Of a DNA stretch of 64,000 nt, positions 24,177 through 36,153 are shown in pieces. Each line of letters starts with the position of its first letter. Within the stretch, counting starts at the first letter, position 1. The DNA comes from Opisthocomus hoazin (lineage: Eukaryota; Chordata; Aves; Opisthocomiformes; Opisthocomidae), in contig NC_134414.1 of NCBI RefSeq assembly GCF_030867145.1, forward strand, positions 83,690,504-83,754,503, in the 5' to 3' direction. The translations under genes were made by a program, and so were the position numbers. The notes under the pieces were generated by a model. The model had not been told where the DNA came from, did not search any database, and saw only the letters and a program-made list of their open reading frames with translations.

Positions 24177-25635
24177 TACTTGTATGTAGAGCAGCATAAA
24201 GTAAGAGGAAGTAGCAATAGCAGAAAAAAATTATCACTACTAAAAAAATTATCATGTACTATGCATTACATGGAGCATAATTTAATGTTTTTGATTTTGT
24301 CTGAAAGTGACAGCAGCATCTCTATTGACAGATAAAGAATATCACTAAATTTATGCTTACAAAGGTGGAAGAAGATATTAAAAAGGGGAACAATGAATCC
24401 AAAAAAGCTGAGTTGCATCAACTTAGAGAGAAACCATATTCAAGAAAACATACAGAATGGTCCTAAAATATCCTAACAAAATTGAACTTCCTAATACCAA
24501 AATACTGTCTCATACTGAACAAAGGAGTTTCCCATTTCTCTAGGAAGAGCAGGTTGTTGTCTTGAAAACATTGAAATAAATGAGTTGACAAACAACAGCA
24601 TGCACACTAATACAGTCAAAACAGAGCTCAACTGTAGCATAAAGCATTATTAATGACAAAGCTGAAGGAAAAATGAACAGCTCCGAAAACACTGGAAGAA
24701 ATAAGTAATCATTCCACTATTCTCAATAAAAAATATATTTAAATATAATCAGAAGAGCATCCCAACTTTGACATTTTTACATATGAACCTACAAATCTAT
24801 ATAGAAATAAATGTAAACAGAATTTTGAAAATTAAATACATAAGACATAGGTAAAGAAAAAAAATTCATAACCACACATTGTTTTTCTGTGACTCTGCAA
24901 TCTGGCAGTGATTAAAAGATTAAAATATTTGGCAACTGAATTCAGGAGAAAATCCTTCATGAGTTATAATCTCCTGTTTTTAATCTAGTAAAAGCAAATG
25001 GACACAAATCCAGTGAAACACATGAAATATTTTTCATGATGCTATTTAAAGTGTCAACTAATACATGTTCTTAGATTATGTATAAGAATTTTTATCAGAA
25101 TGTGAGAACATTATGTTTCTGTTGCCTTGCACTCTAAACCTATCCTAGTAGGGGGCACTGATGTTACAGAGTACAATGCATTCAAACAGAACAGTGAAAG
25201 AGGTCAAATTTGATGCCAGCTGTCTAATCTATCACAATTATCTAATTTTAAACCCTCTTGGCACAAAGTGAGGGAAAATAAATTTTCTGTTTACCATTCA
25301 TTTTCCCACTGAGTATAATCTGTTGATAAAAAAAACAAACAAAAAAAATAGTGTAAATGGATAATAACCTGGCACAATTGATCTAGTTCCGAAGGTCAAT
25401 TAATCATTCACTTGCCTTCAAGAAAGTGTTATATTGCAAAGAAACTGATTTTTTGCTGTCTTCATCAGTCGAGTACTGTCCCTCTCAGCACCCACAGCCA
25501 AGGGAAAGATTTGATTTTCAAAAGCTCCTTAGAAGCTCAGGTTAACACTATGCAAAATATCTATAGTTCAGTTCAAATATTTATCATTGCATATCCTGTA
25601 TTATTTATAGCACTGACCAGAACAGCAGTAGTTAC
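24177..25635. other. AT-rich non-coding stretch
   Basis: No gene, repeat or regulatory signal was recognised. Confidence 0.5.
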
Positions 25636-25696
25636 CTGGTACATATGCGTAAATTCCTTCCACAGTGTAGTGCACTGGGAAGGAGTCGATGGTCTG
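25636..25696 (-). CDS. Candidate 61-nt host exon
   Basis: Minus-strand interval with a strong acceptor (cattcttctcctatag) and a donor CCAG|gtaact. GC content is higher than the surroundings. All three frames are open; the frame starting at the first base reads Q-T-I-D-S-F-P-V-H-Y-T-V-E-G-I-Y-A-Y-V-P, which would end with one extra base. No family recognised. It may be another exon of the hypothetical minus-strand gene, or a pseudo-exon. Confidence 0.25.
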
Positions 25697-28463
25697 CTAT
25701 AGGAGAAGAATGACTCTCATTTCAGCGGCAATAAATCAGTGAAATGAGAATTAGCAATTTCTATCCATAATGCTACTCCAGAATTTTCTTCTGAAGTCAT
25801 GAACCAGAAAAAGCTCACAGTGTATTGACTCAAGTTATTTCTTTTTGTTCTCTCTAAAAAGTACATTTATTAGTTAAATCTCAATGGCATGTATATTATT
25901 TCCTCACATAAGCATTGATGAAGGGTGACATATATCTTTATAGTTCAGGTATACTCACAGTGTTGCACCTCTATGCTACAGTCAAAGAAAGAAGAGAGGA
26001 GAGTATTTTAGACACTTAATCAACAGATGTACTAAATAATCAAACATCAGTTAAAAGACACCCAAGAACCTGGATTTAATTTAGAAATGTGATAGTGGCA
26101 CACATCTTGTAACTGGTACAAATATACTGTAGATTACGCTTCTCAGACCTTACTCATCAGTGGAAAGCATGACATTTTTTAATAATTCTGTCTTGATTGG
26201 GATTATAAAAATATATTTATTTATTATTAATTTTCAAACCCATTTCTTCATCCTTCCTTCACTCTAGATTTTTTTTTTCCCAATTTGTATAGCATAGGGA
26301 TATGGTTAAAAAATTCTTTGTGGCACAAAATCCTTTGATGCTCTTTTTAATCTTACTGCACTGAAACAACTTGGGAGGATCATATAAACTAGTCTTCTAC
26401 AGTCACATGCCTACAGACACACCCAGTGACTTGCTTTGACTATATTAATCACCTATTGCCTTTTATCCCATGTCTACGAGAGTGTAGGCTGACATTTTTA
26501 TTTATAAGAAAAGACTTAATCATCCTTTTTATTTTTTACTGTACCCTTGCTGAAAAAAACTGTTGAAAATTGTTATTTCTGTTAGTGCCATTTCACCTCA
26601 GCACCTTCTAATCCTTTCAGTATTATTTAGATGCATAATGAATCACCAATCTACCTAGAACATTCCTGTGCCCTATTGCATGGCAATAAGGAGCACTGAC
26701 CATACTAGATGATGTTTATTCAGCTTGCAGCCTCTTTCAGATCTAATGGGTAATCCTTCATCCAAAAGCAAACAGCCCTCAAATGGCCTCAGATAGATCT
26801 ACAAAGTGTTTGTTGTCAGCATCGCTGCATTCCTTTTCATTTATGACATTTTACAGTGAAAAACTGACTTCATATTCTTCTAAATGCTTGGGCAGTAATA
26901 GGAGGAGAAATCAGCCACAAGATCCTGTGCTGCTATAAATTGCATTTACTAGTAAGAAATTAAAGGAGGCTTAAAGCTTATTTTTACTGCCAAAACATAT
27001 TTAAAATAGAGAAAAGTCAAGCAACCTTATTATGTATTAAACCCTTTTATTCATCATCGGATCTGGTGTAGATCCAAACAGACTTCTTTCTCGTATTAGA
27101 AATACAGACGTATGTTTGCACACTCAGTAACAGTCTAGGTCACATAGCCTCTAAAATGATAACAATGGGGAAACAACATAGTTGTATATGTAATTGCTAC
27201 TTAATAAACACCATATAAACTAATTTTATCATCATCATTTCATATCAGATATAGCTAAGACATCTCTTATCTTGCCAATTGGCTGAAATTAGGGTGACGT
27301 TTTTGTCCGCACTGCCTTCTCTCTAATGTTTTCAGATTTGAATATGGTTTTAATAAAGGGGAATATTTCAAACATTCTTCTGTTGTATTCTGAATAATTT
27401 TTTTCAATATTAGTGACAATATTCTTGTCCACTAACAGAAAAATATGTCTATTAAAAAAAAAAATCTAGGAAATCATAGTAACACAAGAAATGTAAGATG
27501 TGGTGCAGTATTTAATTAAAGTGAATGTTAATTCATTATATTTCGCATTAAGTTTCAACAGTATACATGGAAGTTCCTCAGACGATCAGCAACTGATTGC
27601 CTTATCTGTCTTGTCTATTATAAATACAATAAAGAGAGAGAGCAAATGTTTTATCACTATGTATGACTTCACCTTATTAAAATGGAACACAGAACATACG
27701 TTTGTATGCTTATATTTAAATATAAGACAGGAGAAAAGTGCTGAACAATGCCTGAATCTGATGTTCACGGTTCTAAGCAATATGCACTTTCATAGTTTCA
27801 GAGGAACTCATCATCACTTATTTTCTAGCCTAAATTTTAATTTTGAAAATAAACTTTAAAAGTTTTTAAGGAATTTTATGGAAAGTGCCAAACAGTAAGG
27901 TGCTTTAGTTCTGCTGTCGGCATTATAGGCGGTGGTGAAGACTGTCTCCTGTACATTGCAGTGCAACAATGCTGTGCAAAATCATAACTACACAACTTGG
28001 CTTTACAAGCAGTAGGGGTTTACTGCAGGGTTGGAGCCTCAGAAAGGAAAAATGTGCAGAATTTGTGGGGAAAAACACACACTCAGACACACACACATGC
28101 ACACTTGCAGCAGTCTGGGACAACCGTCAGGTTCATGGAGGCCTTGACCCTCCTCAAGGGGACTCTCAGAGCAGGCGAGGGGTGGGAGGGAAGGAGAGCT
28201 GGACCCTACGGCTGGCAGGCAGCCCAGAAGCACATGCCCGGCTTCCATCATCCTGTGGTGCTTCTGCAACCACAGCTACTGTGGTGACAATTTCCCAGCC
28301 CTCTTCCCTCCATTGGAGGTCTCCTTCTATGATAAAGTGTTTCTTGGCAGCCGCTGGCCAACCTGAGCTGTCTGCAGCTCATTGACGGGCTGTCATTTTC
28401 ACAGGCCACGGCAGGTGTCTGGGCAGCTGCTGCTCAGCTACTTTTTCTCACTTACCTACTACT
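25697..28463. other. Non-coding; GC-richer island at its right end
   Basis: 25700-27890 is AT-rich with no recognisable element. 27900-28460 is clearly richer in GC, includes a short CA-rich simple repeat at 28074-28106 and several open frames up to 138 codons on both strands, none with a recognised motif. A CR1 copy interrupts this island at 28464; similar GC-rich sequence resumes at about 29560. Confidence 0.45.
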
Positions 28464-29335
28464 TCATAGAATCACAGAATAATAGAACCAAAGGTTGGAA
28501 AAGACCTCAAAGATCATCAAGTCCAATCGTCTACCCAGCACCACCAGGCCTACTACACTATATCCCAAAGTGCCACATGTACATGTTATTTTCACACCTC
28601 CAGGGATGGTGACTTCACCAGCTCCCTGGGCAGCATATTCCAATATCTGACCACTCGTTCAGTAAAGAATTTTTTCCTAATCTCCAGTCTAAACCTCCCC
28701 TGATGCAACTTGAGGCCATTGCCTCTCGTCCTATCACTAGTTACCTGGGAGAAGAGACCAATACCTGCCTCACAACCATCTCCTTTCAGGTAGCTGTAGA
28801 GAACATTTCCTCAGTATCCTCTTCTCCAGACTAAACAGACTCAGTTCCCTTAGCTGCCCCTCATAAGACTTGTTCTCTAGACCCCTCACCACCCTCGTTG
28901 CCCTTCTATGGACACGCTCCAGCACCTCAATGTCCTTCCTGTAGTGAGGGGCCCAAAACTGAACACAGCACTCCAGGTGCGGCCTCACCAGTGCCGAATA
29001 CAGAGGCAAGATCACCTCCCTACTCCTGCTGGTCACACTGTTCCTGATACAAGCCAGGATGGCGTTGGCCTTCTTGGCCCCCTGGGCACACTGCTGGGTC
29101 ATGTTCAGCCAGCTGTCGACCAACACCCCAAGGTCCTTTTCCACTGTGCAGCTCTCCAACCACTCTTCCCCAAGTCTATAGCATTGCATGGGGTTGTTGT
29201 GACCCAAGTGCAAGACTCGGCATTTGGCCTTGTTGAACCTCATAGAGTTGGCCTTGGCCCATCGATCCAGTCTGTCCAGATCCCTCTGGATTCTATGATT
29301 CTGCATGAGTCTTGATTCCATGATTCTGTGATATC
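28464..29335 (-). mobile_element. CR1 LINE, 5'-truncated
   Basis: Minus-strand CR1. The 3' end is at the left: catagaatcacagaataata followed by the conserved ggttggaaaagacctcaaag block, the reverse complement of the CR1 3' tail. It extends about 870 bases into ORF2 and then stops, the typical 5' truncation of LINE insertion. It splits a GC-richer island (27900-29850). Confidence 0.9.
28770..29321 (-). pseudogene. CR1 ORF2 C-terminal part
   Basis: An open frame of 183 codons encodes the C-terminal end of the CR1 reverse transcriptase. Recognisable blocks in order are [39 protein letters not shown] and R-R-A-T-R. The catalytic palm is lost through 5' truncation, and the last residues run into a frameshift relative to the family. 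Not functional. Confidence 0.85.
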
Positions 29336-32300
29336 ATATTTCATTACGGTCCATGGTTTCTGTTGGATGTTTTGCAAACAGGCAAGTCAAGAAGTATTTA
29401 TGGATAATGCAGGTCACCCACAAGAGCTGAGGGGGAGAAATGATTGAGTTGTTCTGCTCCTGGAAAATCAGAGAGAAGTGCTTGAGTGGTGAAAGCCTCC
29501 AAGGTAAAGTATGCCCTCTGCTGAAAATTTCTGACACGCCATTAGCTGTTCAGGACAAAGAGACTTTTGAGGTGTAACCAGTTGTGGGAGGTGTGTAGTC
29601 CGTGCGTGCCATTGTCCCCTGCAGCTGGAGCCTGCAGACACTTTCACAGCCCTCGTGAGGAGCCAGCAGTGATGCGTTCTCCCAGCTGTTGCTCAGACCC
29701 TGCTCCAGGGACCACAGTCTCTCTGGAGGAGGCGGTGCTGGTAGCTGTGCTCAGGGAAAGTCAGGGCCTTGATGAATTTGTACACCCCTCCTCACTGACG
29801 GTGCTGCAGACAAGTTTGCAGGACTGTATTGAGGAACAGAATTCCTGACTCAAAATTTTGAAAAATATCACTCACTCTGAGTAAATGCCTTGCCGATGTG
29901 CTGCTGTTTGGAAAGCATTGCTTTACTTCCAGGAAAGCTGCTGTGGCAGTCTTCCCTGTAGGACAAGGCTTCCCCGCATTTTGTTAAAGGTGAACAGCGT
30001 CGGATTTTCTGCCTGCTAGGCAAGTGCCATTCCCCTGGGTTGCCCTTCCTTCCTGACATCATTCAGCAGTGTCGACTGGGTGCTGTTCACAATAACTGAA
30101 TCTACTCCACTGTCATTTGACTTGTAATATTTGCTAAGGGAGCCACTTGGAGATAATGGAAAGTAACTTAAGAAACTTAAGAATACGACTTCTTTTCTTC
30201 CTAAGACTTCTTTTCTTTGTAATTCCTGAAGAAGTCTTTTCTCAGCTCTCAAGGTTGATCTCTTCTTCAGTGGCAAGCAACCAACAATTAGTGAGGTTTT
30301 TTCCCAACTTGTTCCCATATTTTCAAGACTTGCACTATTACCTCACACTTAAACTTTGTATCATAGCAAGAGATACCTGGTACCAAAGTCTAGTTCACAC
30401 AGCCAATTTTCTAGTAAGTTGACTGACCAAGGCTAGAGCATCACACATTTAGCATACAGCAAAGTCAGCAAAATTTTAACCTGTGTCCTGTTACTAGCAA
30501 TGGCAATACTGCTCTATCTGGGTCATCATGACCCAACAATAGATGCCAGGCGGCCTTCTTTCCACTAAATGAAGAACCATGCAAAAATTCTAGATAAATA
30601 CAAGTGAGGTCATTTCTGCATTAGTACAGGACTGCTGGTTTAATAGGTAGCTCAGGTGGTTAAGCCCAGAAATCCCTGCACTGCTTTTCATTCTGCAGTA
30701 AAGATATATCTATTGTCACATGAAAAGAATATCAGATATCCACTTACAGATGCTGAGATAACTGCTTGCGTGGAATCAAATAGCTATAACTTCCAGCTGT
30801 GTGACAAAATGATAATTTTCCTTCAGTGAAAAAATGAAAATTACAGTTTTTGCACATAGCTCTGAAATGTAATTACGTCACCCTATGCTGTGATTGAGCT
30901 CATTTTAGGAAGCCAGAAAAGCCATGAGCACATGTAATGTCCTGCTTCTACTTCCCCTTATATCAACTGTGAATGGCCATACATTATGCTTCTTAAATTT
31001 CATGAACTCTGTTATAATCTTTTGTATATGTTACTCCACAATATAGTATTTTTTTTGTTTTGTAATTAAAGGAGACAAGAAACTGGGTAATTGGAGAAAA
31101 TTATCATTTATGTTCTCCAATCCCAGAAACCAATCTGAATGTCTTCCTGCACATGCGTTTCCATTGCTTGAGATTATCATAGACAGTAAACGCCAACAGA
31201 AAAATAAACGTGCAATCCTTCTTGTAATTTCAGGTGCTATTCACACTTACACTGACAGTTGACCATTAGCCTTTTTCCAGTCTTTGGAAAGACTCCCTAT
31301 GTAAACAACAAGAGCATACAGTACTTTGAAGTTATACTTAAGAGATTACAGAGTTTACACACTAGAATTATGGCTATGCATAAACCGTATCTAAAAGCGG
31401 TGTTAAAAACTATATTTGAAGCTTGAATATAGCAGAATTTATAAATGAATGTGATAATAATTATTGATTTGGAACACTTATTTTCTTATCTCTCTCTAAT
31501 ATGTTACAAGTTATACATTGTGAAATACCTGTTAAATCACCTTCAAGCTATAACAATAAAAAGAGATTTATCAGCTTGACAGTAAACTAATTCCAAATTG
31601 ATTTATGGGAGCTGAGTACATTATGAAATGTTTGTACTATATAACAACTTTATCAAGGCAGGTAATGAAGCTTACTTTCTAGCATTTATACCAAGACACA
31701 AGAACTGTTCCTGTGATTAAAGATTAACATTTACCTTGTATATCTCATACTTTATTCACTGAATATCATTCCTACTTAGTTACTGGAGAAGATACAGATA
31801 TACTGAGAGATTTAAGTCACCCTTCAATTTACGCCTTTTTTAATATTGTCCACACTGTAGCCACAAAGCCAAAGTTCAGTTCAGAAGCCAGCTAAATACA
31901 TTTATTTAGGGGGAAAAAAAAGAAGGTATTTTACAGTAGGATATTCCTGATAGTGTCCCTATCCACCACTGTATTCCTCACTTCCTCTGCCTTCTCAGCA
32001 GAGTAGAGGCAGTTGCCTCCAGCAGGACTGAGTTAGCTACTGACGGAAAAATGATCTTCACTGTTCAAGGTTTCCACCTGTTTTTCTTTACCTAACTCAT
32101 TATCCCAGCTATGGACATTTTTCTCCTTCTAAAACATAGTCAGAAGAGATGAGCAGCATTAACACACCAGGGTTCTTGAAATTGTAAGCCAAATATCACA
32201 AAATCTTTGTAGGTTGGCCTCTACACATCTATGGACTAGTCGGTAGACTCCAGTAGGGCTATTCAGATCTGATGTACTGTAATGTAGCGAGGGTGTAGAC

Positions 32301-35300
32301 CTTTAATATGCCTTCACTCCTGATGCTGATAATGAAGTAATTGAACATTCACTTACTGTAAGAGATTTTATGAATATTATAATATTTTACTTCTATTATG
32401 CTTCTGTTAAATGTGCTGTCAACATTCATTATGGAACTAGAGTGGTGACCAAATAAAACACCAAGTTAATTTTGAATTTTGGGTACTGCAAAGAAGAAAT
32501 TAATGACTGGCATGATTCTCTTTTTTTTCTTTTCTTTGTTTTTATAGTCGTGTGCTCCTTTATTTTGAAGGTGAAATTGCAACATTCAACAGGCTGGTTA
32601 ATTAATTAGTACCAAGCCCACTGCTGACTGACAATAAATTATTTACATAAAGTACTAATTAAACTGAGCACAATTTACTGGTTTATCTTTTTGAAATAGT
32701 TGTTTGTGACACAATTCTAGTCTTGTCTGTAGAAAACTGGCATTTTATGAGGAAGAAAAAAGCCGTATTTTCAACAGATTTCAGTGATAATTTTCATTAA
32801 GGTCTGACATTTGTCCCAATATATTATGCTGTCATTAGCTATGTATTGCATTGGCTATACACTATTCTTCTTTCCGTTCTAAATTACTGTATCATTTTCC
32901 TTCACATCTTTGTCTACTGAGAAATAAACAATCATACATGCCAGAATTCTTGTGTGTTTATACCAATGTATGTATGGTATATTTTGCCTAGAAAAATACC
33001 TTTTGTCTTCTATGAATATTCAGATTTTGGGCTTTTTATTCACAAGGAACATTTGATTCATCTTAGGGCTTTATCATTTATTATGAGAGAGGAATTAAGT
33101 GTATCTGTTTTTCTTTAGTCTGTCTACTAAGCTTTTTTTGGAAAGGGCTTTTGTCCTAATTACTAGCAAGAATTTCATGTCACTTTATATCTAAGTGTTT
33201 TTTAATAATATTTAAACTCATTGTAGAGCTGAGTACATACTGTGAATATTTTTAGATTTAACTGTGTTAATGTGTTATAAACTGAAATCTTATAACATCA
33301 TAACAAAGAAGAAAAGCATATTCAATAAATAACAACTACAAAAAAATATGTTCATAAAAATGGCCAATACAATATGAAAGCAGATATATACCTTCCAGGT
33401 CTGATTTCCAACGTTTCTAAACACTAATAATCAATTATAGCATTCCCCAACAGTTCAACAGGCCATATCCCTTTCAACAGAGTTATGAACAGGGAACTAC
33501 GAAAAGCAGAATTAACTCTGAGTCACCAGAAAAACATAGATTATTCAAGTATACAGAAATATTCAAATTAGAAAGAAACTACCTTCCAGAACTCAAAATC
33601 TGTAAAGAAATAGTTCATAAAATTATTGTCTGGTCATAAGGAATTGTGGTGTGACTGGAGAAACAAAATAAGCGCTGTATTTACAAATTAAAGTTAAGAA
33701 AGCTGCGTACAGATTCTTTGGTTTAAAGTTTTTCACAGCTCCTGTCCAGTTTATGCATTAGTGTTTGTTTTCTGTACAAATCTGATTATGATGTGTACCA
33801 CACAGAAAAAAAGGAAACAGATTATTTTTCACCTGTCATTGAAGCAGAGCTCAAGTAGGGAATTCACATGAAATAAATATATGTTCACAGTATTCCTAAA
33901 TTTGGTATGGAGGCTTAAACAGAGAAATCAGCTGATCTCAATACTTTATATTTAAGAAAAACTGAAGAAGACAAGTAGAAATTTTGTTAATGGGAAATGA
34001 ATGTTAGATTGTGCCAGATTAAATGAGTCTTTCTTTGGAAACTGTATTTGGCAATACTACAAGAGTCCAAAGATATTCAGGTGACAAAATAGAGGTGCCT
34101 ACTTTGGATTAAGTGCACTAGCTCTCTAATCCCACTGACTCTGTTCACTTGAGCGCATTATTGTAGCCTAGATGTCAAATTCACTTGCAGAAAATGGAAT
34201 TTATATGTCCAGTTATAGAGCTGAAGCCTACTTTGCTGATTAACCCATGTTTTTGCAAAGGCTAGAGACCTGCAGTAATGAACGTTTTGAATAGTTCAGT
34301 GTCTGTTTCCTACTTTAAAATCATTGAGAATCCGCGTGTTACATGTACTATTTCATTCATTATTAAAGGCTGTACAAGTTCTGGGAGACTGTCAAGTCTC
34401 AAAGGGCACCAACAGCTCTTAACGTCCTTGCCTAGCTTCCCAGAGCTCCACCACCCTGCCCAGGACACAGAACCCCAGATCCCATGTCCAGTCCTCCGGG
34501 GCTCCCCTCACCCTGCCCAGGGCCCAGGACCCCATGTCAGCACCCTGGGGGCATAAGCCCCTGTCACAGCAATGCCACAGCAGGGCCAGTGTCCAGCTCC
34601 CCACAGCCCTGCCCTTTTGTGTATAGATTTCAGCTTTATAAAAATTTTCCTGCCTAACCTGAGGTGTGGTAATATTCAGTATTCTCATCTGTCATATTCT
34701 CAATATTCTCTAATCCATATATGGAGCCCTACCAGAACCTCTCCCCCACCTGCCTGACCCCCAGCAGCTCTCAGGATAAAAATGCTACTTTCTTATTATG
34801 GAGAATGAATCTTCTTTCTGTGAATTTTACATGGCTTGAGGGAAAAGACATGCAAAAATCGCATTGCTCAGTGATGACAGGTTATGTCAAATTTATTAAC
34901 AAGCAGAACTACAAAACTGTATAGAATTTGGTTTTATTATTTTTATCTGAAATAAAAAAATAGACCCTGGTAATCTTTACTTACAAAACTGTTTCCTAAA
35001 AGAATATCTTGTTCCAAAGTAGAATTGTGATCAAGTTAAAGTTGCATTAAAGATTTTAGCATTCATGTGTTTTTTAGACTTGGACATTATCATAACATCT
35101 ACTACTGCATGAGCGTAAAATGTATCATTTATAGTGTTAAGCCAAATTCATTAAAGCATTTAAGATGAAAATACCCAGAAATAGCATTTACTCAACATAT
35201 TATATTTTAATTATATAAAAAGGATGAAAATATCAAATTAGTATTGATATTCACAACCCATATTCTTAACTGCAAGAATAACAAACAAAAGCATTTTCTC

Positions 35301-35501
35301 ATAATGCAGTTTAACTGACATTAGTGACAGATTTTAGAACTGAGGCTTTAGGTAAAAATAATGAATCATTTTGAGATAGAAATTAGCATAACAATGCATT
35401 AATGACAAAATGTTGCAAAAATATTGATATAAATTCAGTATTTTTTATAAATTCATGTTATCATTCTCCTTCTGTGTTTGCACACATCCAGGATAGGAAA
35501 A
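29336..35501. other. Mostly non-coding; two GC-richer islands
   Basis: 29560-29850 is GC-rich with a 94-codon plus-strand open frame without known motif; with 27900-28460 it forms one island split by CR1. 34430-34640 is GC-rich and contains an imperfect repeat of about 55 bases starting caccctgcccagg (copies near 34450 and 34509). The remainder is AT-rich with no recognised element. Confidence 0.45.
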
Positions 35502-35664
35502 TGTGGAGGTCCTGGCTGGACAAGAGGGGACATATCTTGGTGCCACTGAGCAACCCAGGTTCCGATCCAGAGGTGAGCCTTGGGAGCGGCGGACACGGAA
35601 CCCTGCTGGGAAGGTAGAGCGACGAGCTCGGCACACTGGAGCAGGGGGACCGTCATGTCGCCAT

Positions 35665-35710
35665 TTCCTGCCACGCTGTCACTTCCTGCCACGCTGTCGT
35701 TTCCTGCCAC
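35665..35710 (+). repeat. 18-bp tandem repeat in U3
   Basis: ttcctgccacgctgtc recurs at 35665 and 35683, with a partial third copy (ttcctgccac) at 35701; the period is exactly 18 bases. It lies about 65 bases before the TATA-like box, where retroviral enhancers commonly sit as tandem repeats. Enhancer function is inferred. Confidence 0.7.
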
Positions 35711-35772
35711 AGCACTGCTTTCGCATCGAGACGCAGCTCTGCACCAATCACAGCGAGTTGCAGCAGTTTTGC

Positions 35773-35780
35773 CTATATAT
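35773..35780 (+). promoter_or_regulatory. TATA-like box in LTR
   Basis: ctatatat lies 72 bases before the AATAAA signal, between two CCAAT boxes. Position fits a U3 core promoter. Confidence 0.5.
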
Positions 35781-35917
35781 GGTTAGGGGTCTAACCAATC
35801 AGATGCTGTAATTGCTTTGCTACATAAACCTTGTTTTGCTGACTAATAAAGGTTGAACGATCAATACTCATATTGGGGTGACATCGTTACAACGGATCCG
35901 TAACCCACGCCAACATT

Positions 35918-35935
35918 TGGTAGCAGAGGATGGTT
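35918..35935 (+). other. Primer-binding site, initiator tRNA-Met type
   Basis: tggtagcagaggatggtt begins two bases after the LTR end. Its reverse complement equals the last 18 bases (with CCA) of vertebrate initiator tRNA-Met as I know it, 18 of 18. Betaretroviruses usually use a lysine tRNA, so this choice is unusual. Confidence 0.8.
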
Positions 35936-36153
35936 TGGTCCCTGCGGCAGAGGATGGTAGATTTCCCTGCAGGAATACCCGAGACTGCGGTGAGCAGCTA
36001 GAGGGGGCGCGTGGGAACAACGGCTGGGAGTAGTGCTGCCTGGGTGCAGAGTCGCAGGGCAGACATGGACGGCCGCCTCCCAGGGAGTGAAATGAGCCCC
36101 GCTGGTGCTGCCTGGCGCAGCTAAAATTGAAGGTGGAGGCCAGGGCCACAAGC

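Larger units (their letters stand above)
35502..35915 (+). repeat. 5' LTR of the betaretrovirus-like ERV
   Basis: 414 bases from TGTGG to CAACA, immediately followed by TT and the primer-binding site. It has CCAAT boxes near 35743 and 35794, a TATA-like ctatatat at 35773-35780 and AATAAA at 35845-35850. The right end is fixed by the primer-binding site; the left end is inferred from the TG and the change in base composition. Confidence 0.75.

Noticed and set aside
23949-24335. 128-codon plus-strand open frame
   Set aside because: It is antisense to a CR1 ORF2 fragment; GC-rich CR1 sequence gives long antisense frames.
28908-29315. 135-codon plus-strand open frame
   Set aside because: Antisense of the CR1 ORF2 in the same place.
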